A stretch of 64,000 nucleotides of DNA from Variovorax brevis (GCF_030317105.1 NZ_JASZYG010000001.1:1-64000), one strand, 5' to 3'. Shown: positions 44,163 through 53,969, numbered from the stretch's first letter. The notes: generated by a model from the sequence alone, not told the origin. Made by a program: numbers and translations.

Positions 44163-45524
44163 ATGCAGAACGCCAAGCCAGCCACCTTGAACGAGCCCAG
44201 CCGTGACACCCCCGTCTGGGGTGAGTACGACGTTGTCGTGTTGGGCGGCGGCCCAGCCGGCATCGCAGCCGCTACCGCTTCAGCACGAGCCGGCCAGTCC
44301 ACCTTGCTGATCGAGAGCTACGGCTTCCTGGGCGGCATGGGTACGGCCGCCGGTGTGACGAACTTCTGTGGCTTGCACGCCAACGTCCACGGCACGATCA
44401 AGCAGGTGGTGCATGGCGTTGCGGACGACCTCCTGGCACGCATCAGCGCCTTGGGCGGCCTCAATGAGCCTCATGTGATTTTCGGCAACAAGATCGCAGC
44501 GCAGGCCTACGACAACGCGGCCTTCAAGGTTGCCGCCGACGACCTCGTGCTCGATAGCGGGGCGCAACTGCTATTTCATGCAAACCTGGTCGGCGTCCTG
44601 ATGAACGGACCCAACGAGATCCGTGCCGCGCTGATCGAGACCAAGTCGGGCCGATACGCCGTCCTCGCCAAGACGTTCATCGATTGTTCCGGTGACGGCG
44701 ACCTCGCGGCATTCGCTGGGGCACCCTTCGAGAAGGGCACGAGCGGCCACGACATGATGTACCCCTCGACGATGTTCCGCGTCAACGGCGTGGACGCTGC
44801 ACTTGCAGGCGATGCGTACAACAAGTTCGGCGGGTTGATGGACGAAGCCGAGAAGCTCGGCCGCAAGTTCCCGCGCAAGACGCCGATCATCCGTCCCCAA
44901 AAGAATCCCGCAGAGTGGCGAGCCAACGTGACCCAACTGGCGAACGCCGATGGTTCCCCGGTGGACGGTACCAACGCGGCGCAACTGAGCGATGCAGAGG
45001 TGCAGGGTCGTCGCCAGATCGTGGACTTCTTTCAGTTCCTGCGAGAGTCGGCGCCGGGCTTCGAAAACTCTTACATCCTGGAAATTGCCCCGCAGGTCGG
45101 CGTGCGCGAAACGCGTCGCGTCGTCGGCGAGTACCAGTTGACTGAGGAAGACGTACTGCAGTGCGCCAGCTTTGACGACAGCATCGGTGTCAACGGCTGG
45201 ATGATCGAGGAGCACGTTGCCGGGAACATCGCGTTCAAGTGGCAGGACATACCCAACTCACGCGGCTTCAACCATCTGCCCTACCGCATGTTGTTGCCCC
45301 GTCAGGTAGACAACCTCTTGGTTGCTGGTCGCTGCGCATCCATGACTCACATGGGCCAGTCCGCCGCCCGCGTTTCGGGAGGCTGCTTTGTCATGGGACA
45401 GGCGGCTGGCACTGCCGCCGCGCTCGCTGTCCAAGCAAGCATCCGTCCACGGGAATTGAACATCAGAGTTTTGCAGACCCGGCTGGAGGCCGACGGCGCT
45501 TACCTCGGACAGGACCAGCAATAA
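44163..45524 (+). CDS. FAD-dependent oxidoreductase (PF12831-type)
   Basis: 453 aa from ATG 44163; an upstream ATG at 44088 would add 25 residues without homology. Rossmann motif YDVVVLGGGPAGIAAATASA at about 24, LLIESYGFLGGMGTAAGVTN and TFIDCSGDGDLAAFAGAPFE (GD motif) are typical of the FAD-dependent oxidoreductase family close to fumarate reductase/thiazole-type flavoproteins. C-terminal QSAARVSGGCFVMGQAAGTA completes FAD binding. The substrate is probably a hydroxylated or unsaturated organic acid degraded by this operon. Followed after 25 bp by the esterase gene. Confidence 0.85.
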   Translation: MQNAKPATLNEPSRDTPVWGEYDVVVLGGGPAGIAAATASARAGQSTLLIESYGFLGGMGTAAGVTNFCGLHANVHGTIKQVVHGVADDLLARISALGGLNEPHVIFGNKIAAQAYDNAAFKVAADDLVLDSGAQLLFHANLVGVLMNGPNEIRAALIETKSGRYAVLAKTFIDCSGDGDLAAFAGAPFEKGTSGHDMMYPSTMFRVNGVDAALAGDAYNKFGGLMDEAEKLGRKFPRKTPIIRPQKNPAEWRANVTQLANADGSPVDGTNAAQLSDAEVQGRRQIVDFFQFLRESAPGFENSYILEIAPQVGVRETRRVVGEYQLTEEDVLQCASFDDSIGVNGWMIEEHVAGNIAFKWQDIPNSRGFNHLPYRMLLPRQVDNLLVAGRCASMTHMGQSAARVSGGCFVMGQAAGTAAALAVQASIRPRELNIRVLQTRLEADGAYLGQDQQ

Positions 45525-45549
45525 CCCGACCACAACCTCAGGAGACATC

Positions 45550-46365
45550 ATGAACACAACGTTTTCACTGCAACGCCGCCGAGCCATTCAGCATCTTGGA
45601 GTTGCGAGCGCCGCCATTGCGCTTGGCGGTTGCGCCACCATGCGGGCTGAGAGGGAGCACTTTGTTTTGGTTCACGGGCAGTGGCATGGCTCGTGGTGCT
45701 GGAACAAGGTTGTCCCCTTGCTGACGGCTCAAGGCCATCGTGTCACAGCGATCGATCTCCCCGGTCGTGGAGGTGATCCGAAGGAATTGGCAAAGTTGAC
45801 GCCCGCCGACTATGTCTCCGCCGTCACCCGTGTTCTGGACGCGGCCCCTGAACCAGTCGTGCTGGTAGGCCATAGCCTCGGCGGGGGTACCGTCTCGCTT
45901 GCCGGCGAAGCGCGGCCGGACAAGATCAAGCGGCTGGTCTACCTCACAGCGTTCCTGGTGCCACCGGGTAAAACCATGGGATCCATCGCCGTAAGCGATA
46001 CACAGGCAAGGACCTCCAAAGCGGTGCGTCGCGACCCCGCAACTGGTGTATCTGACCTTGACCCAGCGTTTGTGCGTGAAGTCTTTTATCAAGACTGCTC
46101 TGATGCGGACGTTGCACTGGCGACCCGCCTTGTCACAGCCGAATCCGGTGCGATGGGTCGAGCACCGATACAAGTCACGCCCGAGCGTTATGGCCGGATC
46201 GACCGCGTCTACATCGAATGCCTTCAGGACCGCGCCATCAGCCTTTCCGTGCAGCGCAGCATGGTCGCCGCCATGCCGTGCAGGAGGGTTCACACGCTGG
46301 ATACAAGTCACTCGCCCTTCTTCTCAAACCCCGCGGGCGTGGCGCAAGCCTTGGTGTCGGCTTAG
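45550..46365 (+). CDS. Exported alpha/beta hydrolase, methylesterase-like
   Basis: 271 aa, preceded by AGGAG. A Tat-like RRRAIQHLGVASAAIALGGC start suggests a lipoprotein (lipobox ALGGC at about 27-31). FVLVHGQWHGSWCWNKVVPL gives HG and the GSW block, the nucleophile elbow is VVLVGHSLGGGTVSLAGEA (Ser about 119), and DTSHSPFFSNP near the C terminus provides the catalytic His. This matches the salicylate/methyl-ester esterase branch of alpha/beta hydrolases. It probably cleaves an ester or lactone of the compound handled by this operon. Confidence 0.85.
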   Translation: MNTTFSLQRRRAIQHLGVASAAIALGGCATMRAEREHFVLVHGQWHGSWCWNKVVPLLTAQGHRVTAIDLPGRGGDPKELAKLTPADYVSAVTRVLDAAPEPVVLVGHSLGGGTVSLAGEARPDKIKRLVYLTAFLVPPGKTMGSIAVSDTQARTSKAVRRDPATGVSDLDPAFVREVFYQDCSDADVALATRLVTAESGAMGRAPIQVTPERYGRIDRVYIECLQDRAISLSVQRSMVAAMPCRRVHTLDTSHSPFFSNPAGVAQALVSA

Positions 46366-46416
46366 ACATCCGCAGCCACAGTCGCAGCCCATATTTCAAA
46401 CTAACCGAGACATCAC

Positions 46417-47391
46417 ATGAACTCCAGACGACAGCTACTACTTTCCGCCTCCGCTCTTTGCCTATCCCTTTCTTCGGCCGTGTCTGCCGCCACTCCGGAA
46501 GCATGGCCCACGAAGACGGTGCGCATCCTTGTCGGGTTCCCCGGAGGTTCGACGCCCGACATCGTTGCGCGGAGCTTGGCAGAGCCCCTGGCGAAGGTGC
46601 TTGGTCAGGCCGTGATTGTCGAAAACAAGGCTGGCGCATCCGGCAACATCGCGGCGGATCAAGTGGCCAAAGCCACCGACGATCACACGCTCGGTATCGT
46701 CATCAACGGCAACCTGACTTCGGCCAAGATGCTGTACCCGAAGCTGCCCTATGACCCCGCCAAGGACTTTAGCTACATCTCGCTGCTGGCGACAGCACCG
46801 CTGGTGCTGGTAGCACCCGCGAAGTCGCCCGAAGGCGCCGCCTTCTTTGCTGCTGCTGCACAGAACGGTGACAAGTGGAACTACGGGTCGGTCGGCAATG
46901 GCTCCGTCGGTCATTTGGGCATGGAAGTGCTCAAGACGAAGACCAAGGGCTTGGTGCCTATGCACGTCCCGTTCAAGGGCAACCCTGAAGTCATCACGGG
47001 CCTCTTGGGTGGCGAGATTCAGATGGCTTTGGTGCCCCCCGGAATCGCCATGCCACAGGTCAAGGCCGGCAAACTCAAAGCCATCGGTCTGACCAGCGGG
47101 CGCAGCGCCGTGGTTCCGGAAGTGCCGCCGTTGGCCGATTCCGGTGTGCGGGACTTCAACCTCGAAGTGTGGACCGCTCTGATCGGCCCAGCAAAGCTGT
47201 CAAAAGCCGCGCAGGACCGCCTGAACGCCGAGGTACCGAAGATCATCCGCAGTGAGGAAACCCGCCAGAAGCTCTTGACGCAGGGTTGGCAAGCTCTGGG
47301 CACATCTCCCGATGGTTTGAAGAGCCGTATCAAAGATGAGGCCGCGATCATGAACAACATCATCACCGCTCGGGGAATCAAGTTGGAGTAG
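46417..47391 (+). CDS. Bug-family (TctC-like) periplasmic solute receptor
   Basis: 324 aa with signal peptide (LLLSASALCLSLSSAVSAA). TKTVRILVGFPGGSTPDIVA, VENKAGASGNIAADQVAKA and PYDPAKDFSYISLLATAPLV are Bug-family signatures; such receptors are very numerous in Burkholderiales and bind carboxylic acids. Together with the oxidoreductase and esterase it suggests uptake and oxidation of an organic acid or ester. No TctA/TctB membrane genes are adjacent. Confidence 0.9.
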   Translation: MNSRRQLLLSASALCLSLSSAVSAATPEAWPTKTVRILVGFPGGSTPDIVARSLAEPLAKVLGQAVIVENKAGASGNIAADQVAKATDDHTLGIVINGNLTSAKMLYPKLPYDPAKDFSYISLLATAPLVLVAPAKSPEGAAFFAAAAQNGDKWNYGSVGNGSVGHLGMEVLKTKTKGLVPMHVPFKGNPEVITGLLGGEIQMALVPPGIAMPQVKAGKLKAIGLTSGRSAVVPEVPPLADSGVRDFNLEVWTALIGPAKLSKAAQDRLNAEVPKIIRSEETRQKLLTQGWQALGTSPDGLKSRIKDEAAIMNNIITARGIKLE

Positions 47392-47651
47392 GTCACTTGG
47401 CCGTTCGACTAACCTTAGAAAGCGGCTTACCGACGATCAGGGCGCTAGCGAAGGGCCTCGGACCAGACAGTTACGAGCGACCGCTGTTGGCCGTGATTGC
47501 GCTTCCGCGTTTCACCTGGGAGCAGTCTTTCGCGCTACTCGTCCACCTAGGCCGGCGGTGCTTGAGCGCTGCTTGTCATCATTCCTTCGAGAACGGTTCG
47601 CAACGAGTACCATTTTGCGAAGCATCGCCGATGCGGAGGCATACTCACGCT

Positions 47652-48779
47652 ATGCGCCTGAGCCAGTTCATCCAAGCCAACATCGAAGAAATCATGGAGG
47701 ACTGGGAGGCTTTTGCGCGCACGATGATTCCGCCTGCGGAGACCATGTCGGTCATCGAGCTTCGCGACCACGCCCACGACATCCTGCTCGACATTGCCAG
47801 CGAGATGGACTCGAACCAGTCGGAGGACCAGCGCGAGGCGAAGGGCAAGGGTCTGGCCCCGCAGAGCGCCAAGGCGTCTTTTTCATCGGTTCACGGCAAG
47901 CTACGCCACAGCGTCGGCTTCGATGTCAGCCAGGTGAGCGCGGAATACCGGGCGCTCCGAGCATCGGTCTTGCGGCTGTGGATGCGAAATGTTGGCACGG
48001 TTGACGCCTCGGTCCTCGAAGAGGTCATTCGGTTCAACGAGGGCATAGACCAAGCACTCGCCGAAGCACTGTTCTCTTATTCGGAGGAGATGTCGAAATC
48101 AAGGGACACTTTCCTGGCCGTCCTGGGCCATGACCTGCGCAGCCCCCTGGGCGCTCTCGGCTCGTGTCTTCAGTTGCTTGGCCATCCCACAAACGGTGCG
48201 CAGAACGAGCGCGCGGTGCGCGTTGCCAAGCACAGCATCGCGTCCATCAATGAAATGATCACCGACCTGCTGGAGTACACCCGCACTCGGCTCGGCCGTG
48301 GCATCAAGGTCACACCACGACGTGGAGACTTCAGTGCTTTGTGTGAGCAGGCAGTTGAGGAATGCGCTGCGGCTTATCCGAGCCGGAAGATCGAGGCGCA
48401 TGTCGCGCCGGAACTTACGTTCACCTTCGATGCGGCCCGGATGCGTCAAGTGCTCGCAAATCTCCTGGTCAACGCCGTGCAGCACGGCGACCCAAAATCT
48501 CCCGTGAAGCTCGAAAGCCGGTTTGAGGATGGCGCCGTTGTGGTGGTCGTCAAGAACTATGGCGAGCCGATACCCGGGGACGCCATGCAGGTCATCTTCA
48601 ACCCTCTGGTCCAGATCGCTTCCAGGGAGTCGGAGCCGCATGAGCGCCCCGCGACCAGTTTGGGGCTCGGCCTGTTCATCGCGCGGGAGATTGTTCACGG
48701 ACACGATGGGACGATCAGCGTCTCATCCTCAACTGACGAAGGCACCGCTTTTGTTGTCCGCCTGCCTTGTATTGGCTGA
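47652..48779 (+). CDS. Sensor histidine kinase, cytoplasmic, with Rsb-type N-terminal sensor
   Basis: 375 aa from ATG 47652 (MRLSQFIQANIEEIMEDWEA); the frame upstream lacks coding character. The N-terminal helical domain (about 10-130) resembles the RsbRD/RsbU-type sensor found in kinases beginning LxxFIxxNxEEIxxEW. The HisKA block FLAVLGHDLRSPLGALGSCL carries the phospho-accepting His (about 162), and the ATPase domain has LLVNAVQHGD and SLGLGLFIAREIVHGHDGTI. No TM segments; no response regulator gene is adjacent, so it is an orphan. Confidence 0.85.
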   Translation: MRLSQFIQANIEEIMEDWEAFARTMIPPAETMSVIELRDHAHDILLDIASEMDSNQSEDQREAKGKGLAPQSAKASFSSVHGKLRHSVGFDVSQVSAEYRALRASVLRLWMRNVGTVDASVLEEVIRFNEGIDQALAEALFSYSEEMSKSRDTFLAVLGHDLRSPLGALGSCLQLLGHPTNGAQNERAVRVAKHSIASINEMITDLLEYTRTRLGRGIKVTPRRGDFSALCEQAVEECAAAYPSRKIEAHVAPELTFTFDAARMRQVLANLLVNAVQHGDPKSPVKLESRFEDGAVVVVVKNYGEPIPGDAMQVIFNPLVQIASRESEPHERPATSLGLGLFIAREIVHGHDGTISVSSSTDEGTAFVVRLPCIG

Positions 48780-48815
48780 AGTTCGCTCGCCCGGCTTGGA
48801 GGACAGCGACGGGCC

Positions 48816-50346
48816 GAGGCTGTGTGAAAACGGGTTGAATAGATGACTGCGCTCGCCTGGATTGTCTCAACGCAACGGAATGGGCAGCCCACACATGAAG
48901 CGATTCATCGAAGGCGCAGACCGACATCAGGTGACGTTGCTGCCCGAGTGCCTTGACGACTACGTCGGCGAAGACAATCCGGTGCGCGTCGTCGACGCGT
49001 TCGTCGGCGAGTTGGATGTCCATGCTCTTGGTTTTGCCGGTGCCGATCCCGCAGCCACCGGGCGCCCCGCCTACCACCCGTCGGTTCTGCTCAAGCTGTA
49101 CATCTACGGCTACCTCAACCGCATTCAGTCGAGTCGCCGGCTGGAGCGCGAGGCGCAACGCAACATCGAACTCATGTGGCTCACCGGCCGCTTGGCACCC
49201 GACTTCAAGACGATCGCAGACTTCCGGCACAACAACGGCAAAGGCATCCGCAATGTTTGCCGCCGATTCATCGTGCTGTGCCGACAGCTGAAACTCTTCT
49301 CTCAGGCGGTGGTGGCGATCGACGGCAGCAAATTCAAGGCGGTCAATAGCCGTGATTGCAACTTCTCGCCCGGCAAGATTAACGGGCGTCAACAGCAAAT
49401 CGAGCGGAGCATCCAACGGTACCTCGACGCACTGGAGACTGCAGACCGAACCCAGCGTGCCGATCTCGATGCCAAGACCGAGCGGCTTCAGGAAAAGATC
49501 AGCAGACTGCGCGAGCAGATGCGTCAGCTCGACGAGACCAGGGAGCAACTCAAAAGCGAGCCGGACCAGCAGCGCTCGCTGACCGACCCCGACGCACGCT
49601 CAATGCTTCAGACAGGCAAGAGCACAGGTCTCGTGGGCTACAACATCCAGGCTGCAGTCGACGGCAAACACCACCTGATCGTCGCGCACGAGGTGACGAA
49701 CGTTGGCCATGACCGTGCTCAGCTGACCAGGATGGCGCTGGCTGCCCGGGACGCGATGGGCAAGTCCAAGCTGAAAGCGTTCGCCGACCGTGGCTACTTC
49801 AACAACCTGGAAATCAAGGCGTGCGAAGACGCAGGGATTACGGCCTTCGTGCCGAAGCCGATGACCTCCAACGCGAAGGCGCACGGTCGCTTCGGCAAGG
49901 CCGACTTCATCTACATCGCCAAGGACGACGAGTACCTGTGCCCGGCCGGTCAGCGCGCCATCTATCAGTGCAGCAAGATCGACAACAACCTTCGCAATCG
50001 TCTGTACTGGTCCAGCGCCTGCCCAACATGCAGCCTGAAAGACAAGTGCACAACCTCATCCTTCAGGCAGATCCGTCGATGGGAGCATGAGGCGATAATT
50101 GATCGGATGCAGCTGCGGCTGGACCGCAAGCCGGGGGCCATGACGTTGCGTCGATCAACCATCGAGCATGTGCTCGGAACGTTGATACACTGGATGGGCA
50201 CCGTGCACTTCTTGACGAAGACAATGGCGCACGTCGACACGGAGATGAGCCTGCACGTGCTCGCTTGCAACCTCAAGCGCGTGACGAAGGTGTTGGGTAT
50301 TGCCAGAACGGCGCTCACGCAGCACGGGCAGAATCGCAGGAATTGA
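48816..50346 (+). mobile_element. IS1182-family element (left end identified, right end not)
   Basis: GAGGCTGTGTGAAAACG (48816-48832) is the typical IS1182-family terminal sequence and lies about 60 bp before the transposase start. The expected mirror copy CGTTTTCACACAGCC is not present within the 200 bp after the transposase stop, so the right end may be deleted or diverged. Confidence 0.6.
48895..50346 (+). CDS. IS1182-family transposase
   Basis: 483 aa from ATG 48895 (MKRFIEGADRHQ); the ORF extends upstream by 11 codons. Typical blocks: YHPSVLLKLYIYGYLNRIQS, LAPDFKTIADFRHNNGKGIR, VVAIDGSKFKAVNSRDCNFS with the first catalytic Asp, then a coiled insertion, KLKAFADRGYFNNLEIKACE and CPTCSLKDKCT, a Cys motif. 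The last part EHVLGTLIHWMGTVHFLTKT carries the catalytic Glu region. Full length, apparently intact. Confidence 0.9.
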   Translation: MKRFIEGADRHQVTLLPECLDDYVGEDNPVRVVDAFVGELDVHALGFAGADPAATGRPAYHPSVLLKLYIYGYLNRIQSSRRLEREAQRNIELMWLTGRLAPDFKTIADFRHNNGKGIRNVCRRFIVLCRQLKLFSQAVVAIDGSKFKAVNSRDCNFSPGKINGRQQQIERSIQRYLDALETADRTQRADLDAKTERLQEKISRLREQMRQLDETREQLKSEPDQQRSLTDPDARSMLQTGKSTGLVGYNIQAAVDGKHHLIVAHEVTNVGHDRAQLTRMALAARDAMGKSKLKAFADRGYFNNLEIKACEDAGITAFVPKPMTSNAKAHGRFGKADFIYIAKDDEYLCPAGQRAIYQCSKIDNNLRNRLYWSSACPTCSLKDKCTTSSFRQIRRWEHEAIIDRMQLRLDRKPGAMTLRRSTIEHVLGTLIHWMGTVHFLTKTMAHVDTEMSLHVLACNLKRVTKVLGIARTALTQHGQNRRN

Positions 50347-50542
50347 CTCGCGTCGTTGACATGGCCGTGCGAAGTTGCGGCTACATCCAGTCGCGACAGG
50401 CAGTCAGCAATGCGCTGACGACCATGGTCGCTTGACGTTTCAGCGCCGCAATGAAAGGACCAGGAACATGTCACTGCCGATTCTGACCCTGGATGAGCAC
50501 GCATTGGGGCCGCGCCTGCAGGAGACCTGAGTACGTGCCGGG

Positions 50543-51991
50543 TCAATGGCGGACCGGGCTCGGTGCGTGATCGCGTGCATCTGAACCCCCGAATTCCAAT
50601 ACCAACGATTCGTACTCGGGCGACTGCCGCAGCAGGCGGCCGCCCACTTCACGCAACCGGTCCACATCCTGTGCGGAGAGAACGAAGCTGGTGGGCAGAT
50701 TCATGAAGGAAGCGCGCTCCTGAGGATCGTCGAGCGCTTCGAAACTGACATCCAGCACGTGGGCGCTGACTTTGCGCACGCTCGCCTCGGCCTGTGCCTC
50801 GCTCGCGCCGGCCAGGCGTAGCCGCGCCACCTGAAGCTCGCGCTGGATCTTTGTGATCTCTGCGAAATCCTTCATCAGTTCGACCGTCTCGAACGAATAG
50901 CGATCAATCGGTACGCCCGACGCCTGCAGCAGCTGAACGACCGTACCCGGCGGCGACTCGATACGATCCCAGTCGGTGCGAGGCGCAGAACGTGCGTTCA
51001 CGACGATCAGAACCACCCTGCGGAGCCTGCTGAATCCGGCTTCGCTACGGTATATGGTGCTGAACTGAAGTTCTTCCAGCGCCTCAAGAACCCCGCGCAC
51101 CCCGATGTTGTCTGCGACACCGCCGTCGACCAAATGGATGTACGGGCGCTCCTGGCTGTTCTGAAACGCTTCCATCTCGCGGTAGCGCTGCAGCGAGCGT
51201 GCGGCTGGGCGGGCGTTTTTCTCGAATTTGGTGGCGTCTTTCACCCAGGGTGGAAACTGATAGCCACAGGTGCCGCCGTAGTTGTTGAACGTTACCGGTG
51301 ACAGCACCACAGGAACGGCAGAGGACGTGGCGGCGGCGCGCGACAGACGAACGCTGTTGAAATCGGAGCACAGCAGGTCAAAGTCGTTTTGGGAAAATGC
51401 AAGGCGAGAACCGGTCGAGATGTCCGTGCCGGTCGCGACCGCGACGGGAGCGTTTTTGCCGAGAAGGTCGCGGAAGGTCGCGCCCTCGAACAGGATCTCA
51501 TCGTAGTATTCGGCAGCAAGCTCGGAGCGCCCGCCGCTGCCGCCGATGATCTTCCACCAATTGAATGGATTCGCGACGCGCCGGACCAACGCCCCCTCGA
51601 CGTCCCGTTTTAGGAAGCGTTGCTCATACTCGTCGAAAAGGCGCTCGCCGTACAGCGCATACGCCAGCGCGGTGAAGCTTCCCCCGGACACGCCGGTGAT
51701 GATGTCGACCTCATCAATGAGCCGCCGGCGCTGACCATCCACCGTGATCTCGGTGCGGCGCAACTCCTCCAACACTCCAAAGGAGAATGCAGCGGCGCGT
51801 GTGCCTCCGCCGGAGAACGAGACCACGAACAACGTTTGCGGATCGTTGTTCTGCCGCTTCGGCACGAGCAACTGGGGCCGGTATCCAGATTGCGGGTCCA
51901 CTTGGGCAACGGGCGCGTTGATGGGCCGGCTTGCGCAGCCTGCAAGCGCCAGCGCCACGATCACGCAGACGAAAAATCGGGCTGATCGCAT
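50543..51991 (-). CDS. Patatin-like phospholipase, lipoprotein
   Basis: 482 aa, lipobox ALAGC at about 15-19. Motifs of the patatin family: oxyanion GGGTRAAAFSFGVLEELRR, nucleophile ITGVSGGSFTALAYALYG (GxSxG at about 101) and the catalytic Asp in IHLVDGGVADNIGVRG (DGG). It should be a periplasm-facing or outer-membrane acyl hydrolase acting on lipids. No partner genes; stands alone between IS1182 and a divergent small membrane protein gene. Confidence 0.9.
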   Translation of the reverse strand: MRSARFFVCVIVALALAGCASRPINAPVAQVDPQSGYRPQLLVPKRQNNDPQTLFVVSFSGGGTRAAAFSFGVLEELRRTEITVDGQRRRLIDEVDIITGVSGGSFTALAYALYGERLFDEYEQRFLKRDVEGALVRRVANPFNWWKIIGGSGGRSELAAEYYDEILFEGATFRDLLGKNAPVAVATGTDISTGSRLAFSQNDFDLLCSDFNSVRLSRAAATSSAVPVVLSPVTFNNYGGTCGYQFPPWVKDATKFEKNARPAARSLQRYREMEAFQNSQERPYIHLVDGGVADNIGVRGVLEALEELQFSTIYRSEAGFSRLRRVVLIVVNARSAPRTDWDRIESPPGTVVQLLQASGVPIDRYSFETVELMKDFAEITKIQRELQVARLRLAGASEAQAEASVRKVSAHVLDVSFEALDDPQERASFMNLPTSFVLSAQDVDRLREVGGRLLRQSPEYESLVLEFGGSDARDHAPSPVRH

Positions 51992-52201
51992 CTGTACCTG
52001 CCTTCGTCAAGGTTAACGCCATGCCATGCGTGAGCTCCAATAGCGGCTTGCAAGGTGGTCGCCCAGTGCCTCCCGCATGGTCCGCATCCACCTGAATGGA
52101 ACAGATGGAACACGCCTATTGTTGCGCTCCAAGCATGACCCGGTGGACAATTCGCGCGTGTTTTTTGTTGTGACTTCGGCGGCTTCTCAACAAGATCTCC
52201 T

Positions 52202-52777
52202 GTGAAGAACGTTTTCATTCTTCGGGGCCTGTTCAATGGGCTATTCGCGCTCTACCTCGCCTGTACCTCCCTGTCGAGCATGAGGCTGCCGATGCCCAAT
52301 GACGGCTACTATGCCTTGCTCGATGGGCTGCTGGGCCTGTGGCTGTCGACATCAATGCTTCGAGATGCGCGTGGCGAATGGCTATTTCCTCTTGTGCTGG
52401 TCGATGCGCTGGCACGCGTTGCATTTGGATCAATGATCGTTGGCAATCCGGCCGTTCATACAGTCATCGGGTGGCTCTTTTACTCCGCGATCGGGATCGC
52501 AAGCTTGATGGCCCTGGGCATCGCCGGCATGCTTTATGTTTTCGTGGGCAAAAGAATCTGGCGCAGGACGGACAGCGGCGCTCGGGCCCTTGCACGACCC
52601 GCATTTTTCGCGAGCACCATCACCTTGCTTTTTGGCATGGGTTTGAACCTTCCTTCTCTGTCTTCAGAAAGCAGTCAACGCCTGATCGTGTTCGCGTACA
52701 CGCTCGTCTTTGGAATGACGTTGCTGCTTGCTGGCCTAAGCCTCTCGATCGAAGGCGAGAAAAGTGAGAGCGCGTAG
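52202..52777 (+). CDS. Small multi-pass membrane protein
   Basis: 191 aa starting at GTG 52202. About five hydrophobic segments (for example GLFNGLFALYLACTSLSSM, WLFYSAIGIASLMALGIAG, ASTITLLFGMGLNLP, LIVFAYTLVFGMTLLLAGL). No domain recognised. The gene is divergent from the patatin gene. Confidence 0.6.
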   Translation: MKNVFILRGLFNGLFALYLACTSLSSMRLPMPNDGYYALLDGLLGLWLSTSMLRDARGEWLFPLVLVDALARVAFGSMIVGNPAVHTVIGWLFYSAIGIASLMALGIAGMLYVFVGKRIWRRTDSGARALARPAFFASTITLLFGMGLNLPSLSSESSQRLIVFAYTLVFGMTLLLAGLSLSIEGEKSESA

Positions 52778-52799
52778 GCAGCACAACCTCGCGTGCTGC
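52778..52799 (+). terminator. Hairpin after the small membrane protein gene
   Basis: GCAGCAC (52778-52784) pairs with GTGCTGC (52793-52799) across an 8-nt loop, directly after the stop codon, followed by ATTTCGATT. The stem is short and the T run weak, so termination is plausible but not certain. Confidence 0.4.
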
Positions 52800-52876
52800 A
52801 TTTCGATTGCTCAGCAGTGCTGCGATCCCAACGTCGGCGGGCTCGCCACGCCGTTGCGAGGCGCGCCGCCCGCCAT

Positions 52877-53615
52877 TTACGCGATCAGCTTGACGACGCT
52901 GTGGTAGTTGTTCGGCATCAAACGTGACAGCCAGAACAGCGGCGCAGACTGATTGCCCGTGACCACGCGCTTCTTTCCGCGCTGCACCCCCTTCAGGATG
53001 TTGGCAGCGCATTTTTCGGGCGGTGTGGTCAGGAGCTTGGCTGCCAGCGCGGAGAAGCCAGCCTCCTTCTCGCCGGCGAGCTTGCAGCGCCGGCCGACCC
53101 GCTCGATGTTGGTCTTGATGCCGCCCGGATGCACACTCACTGCGCGAACCCCGGTACCTTCGAGTTCGCGCCACAGGCACTCAGTGAGCCCGCGCACGCC
53201 GAACTTGGAAATGTTGTAGGCGCTCTGCGCCGGAAAACCGATGAACCCGAATACGCTGGAGATGTTGACGATGCAGCCATCTCGCTGCGCCAACATCGTC
53301 GGCAGGAAGGCTTTGCTGCCGTAGATCACGCCCCACAGGTTGATGCCGAGCTGCCACTCGATCTCATCGATGTCCAGGTTCTCGAACGTGCCGACGATGG
53401 TGGTCCCGGCGTTGTTGAAGACGAAGTGCGTAAAGCCGAAGTCGCGCTTCACGTCATTGGCGTGGGTGAACACGGCATCTCGCGAGGACACGTCGAGCTT
53501 GTAGCCGCGCACGTCGGTGCCCGACGGCAGCAGGCGCAAGGTCTGGGTTAAACCGTTGGCGTCGATGTCGGACAGCGCCAGGCGCGCGCCTGATGCCGCC
53601 AACTGGAGCGCGAGT
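52877..53615 (-). pseudogene. Short-chain dehydrogenase (SDR) lacking its N terminus
   Basis: The remaining 241 residues have FVFNNAGTTIVGTFENLD (NNAG), NISSVFGFIGFPAQSAYNIS (Ser, YxxxK: YNISK) and GVRAVSVHPGGIKTNI, so the catalytic tetrad is present. The cofactor motif TGxxxGIG is missing: the sequence begins at LAASGARLALSDID, which is normally about 20 residues into the protein. The cut coincides with the start of an intergenic-repeat copy at 53617. Without the nucleotide-binding loop it should be inactive. Confidence 0.7.
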
Positions 53616-53616
53616 G

Positions 53617-53765
53617 ATGAGCTCAGACCCGGTGACCGGTTCCAAGCCCAACAGTCTAAGCTCGGCTACATGCTCTCGGGTGCTCGCGGTCGCCATATCG
53701 AACGACTGCCATATTCGCCGCCCAAGTGGAGGTCGGCGCACAATGCAGCAACTGGTCGCGCCCGT
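53617..53765. repeat. Copy of the dispersed intergenic repeat, abutting the truncated SDR gene
   Basis: Contains GACCCGGTGACCGGTTCCAA, CGAACGACTGCCATATTCGC and GCCCAAGTGGAGGTCGGCGC, diverged versions of the blocks in the copies at 27890-28395. Its edge coincides with the breakpoint of the SDR gene, so it may have been involved in the truncation. Between it and the IS630 element no gene is recognised. Confidence 0.5.
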
Positions 53766-53969
53766 CCCGACACCGAAATACACGTCCGATTTGGACCGGA
53801 TGAAGTTGTGGTGTCGAGTGTGCTGACAAGAGCAGTCATTCGATCCCGATGGACAAGCAACACGTTTTGACGCGCAAATTCTTCGTGACTGCTTAAGGGG
53901 GCAAGACAGAATCAAAAAAGCACATCGCGATCGGGCTCGACTTCATCCAGCGCGTTGCGTGTTTGACTA

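Noticed and set aside
48715..49548. 277-aa minus-strand open frame
   Set aside because: Antisense to the IS1182 transposase.
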